The notes under the pieces are model-generated. The model had not been told where the DNA came from and made no database searches. It saw only the letters and a list, made by a program, of their open reading frames with translations. Both the position numbers and the translations under genes were made by a program. A DNA stretch of 5,929 nt from Deltaproteobacteria bacterium (GTDB taxonomy: Bacteria > Myxococcota_A > SURF-8): contig JAKQSH010000147.1 in the NCBI GenBank assembly GCA_029570245.1, positions 1 through 5,929 of the forward strand, in the 5' to 3' direction. Within the stretch, counting starts at the first letter, position 1. The number at the start of each line of letters is the position of its first letter. Below, one piece after another: positions 5,736 to 5,929 of this stretch.

Positions 5736-5929
5736 ATGATACTTAAAGTACACGAAATAAATCCGCAGAAACGCCACGTGCAGCGCATAGCGGAAATCAT
5801 AAAAGACGGCGGGCTAATCGTATATCCGACCGACACCACCTACAGCTTCGGACTGGACATTTTCAGTAAAAAAGCCATCGAAACCGTAATGGCAATAAAG
5901 AAGCTGCCCGGCGACAAACTGCTGTCGCT
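5736..5929 (+). CDS. Sua5/YciO/YrdC-family protein, probable L-threonylcarbamoyladenylate synthase or YciO paralogue (3' end cut)
   Basis: Only the first 64 residues are present, against about 200 for the family. IKDGGLIVYPTDTTYSFG (22-39) is the hallmark N-terminal strand and loop of the YrdC fold, followed by KKAIETVMAIKKLPGDKLLS (45-64), where the lysine-rich substrate and ATP-binding segment lies. TsaC/Sua5 members make threonylcarbamoyl-AMP from threonine, bicarbonate and ATP for the t6A modification of ANN-decoding tRNAs. The opening (VHEINPQKRHVQRIAEII) looks more like YciO, whose role is less certain, than like TsaC. The ATG start has GGGAG 9 nt upstream. It follows lpxL by 85 nt in the same direction and has its own candidate promoter, so it need not belong to the lipid A operon. 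The distinguishing C-terminal part lies outside the window. Confidence 0.85.
   Translation, partial: MILKVHEINPQKRHVQRIAEIIKDGGLIVYPTDTTYSFGLDIFSKKAIETVMAIKKLPGDKLLS

Noticed and set aside
5460..5777. Minus-strand frame of 105 residues across the end of lpxL and the start of the YrdC-family gene
   Set aside because: It is antisense to two recognisable proteins, has no family motif, and covers the plus-strand promoter and ribosome binding site.

Overview
The window carries a compact block of lipid A (lipopolysaccharide) genes from a Gram-negative, Kdo-containing bacterium. It is flanked by a divergent aspartyl-tRNA synthetase gene and the start of a YrdC/YciO-type gene. The organism cannot be named from this sequence. 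Base composition looks close to balanced. The gene order (DUF374 acyltransferase, kdtA, lpxK, lpxL) recalls arrangements I associate with deltaproteobacteria and other non-enteric Gram-negatives, but that is recollection and not a search result.

Layout. Positions 1-1616 (minus strand) hold aspS, complete at its N-terminus and cut at the left edge just before class II motif 3. Positions 1617-1817 are a divergent intergenic region. It has a perfect TATAAT box for aspS, a candidate promoter for the rightward genes, and a near-perfect 19-bp palindrome between them. Positions 1818-5650 (plus strand) hold four tightly packed genes: a DUF374/LpxJ-like acyltransferase, kdtA (waaA), lpxK and an lpxL/htrB-family acyltransferase. 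Each overlaps the next by 16, 11 and 4 nt, and the last three appear to start with TTG. Positions 5651-5735 are a short gap with a plausible promoter and no visible terminator. From 5736 to the right edge is the N-terminal third or so of a Sua5/YciO/YrdC-family protein.

Function. LpxK phosphorylates the 4' position of the tetraacyl disaccharide to make lipid IVA. KdtA adds Kdo. The two acyltransferases, from unrelated-looking subfamilies, probably add the secondary (late) acyl chains. The block therefore covers the late half of the Raetz pathway. The early genes (lpxA, lpxC, lpxD, lpxH/I, lpxB) and the flippase gene msbA are not in the window.

No mobile element, CRISPR array, tRNA or rRNA was seen. 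I found no clearly new system. The most interesting points are the pairing of a DUF374 enzyme with an LpxL enzyme in one operon, the run of TTG starts with translational overlaps, and the unexplained palindrome between the divergent promoters.
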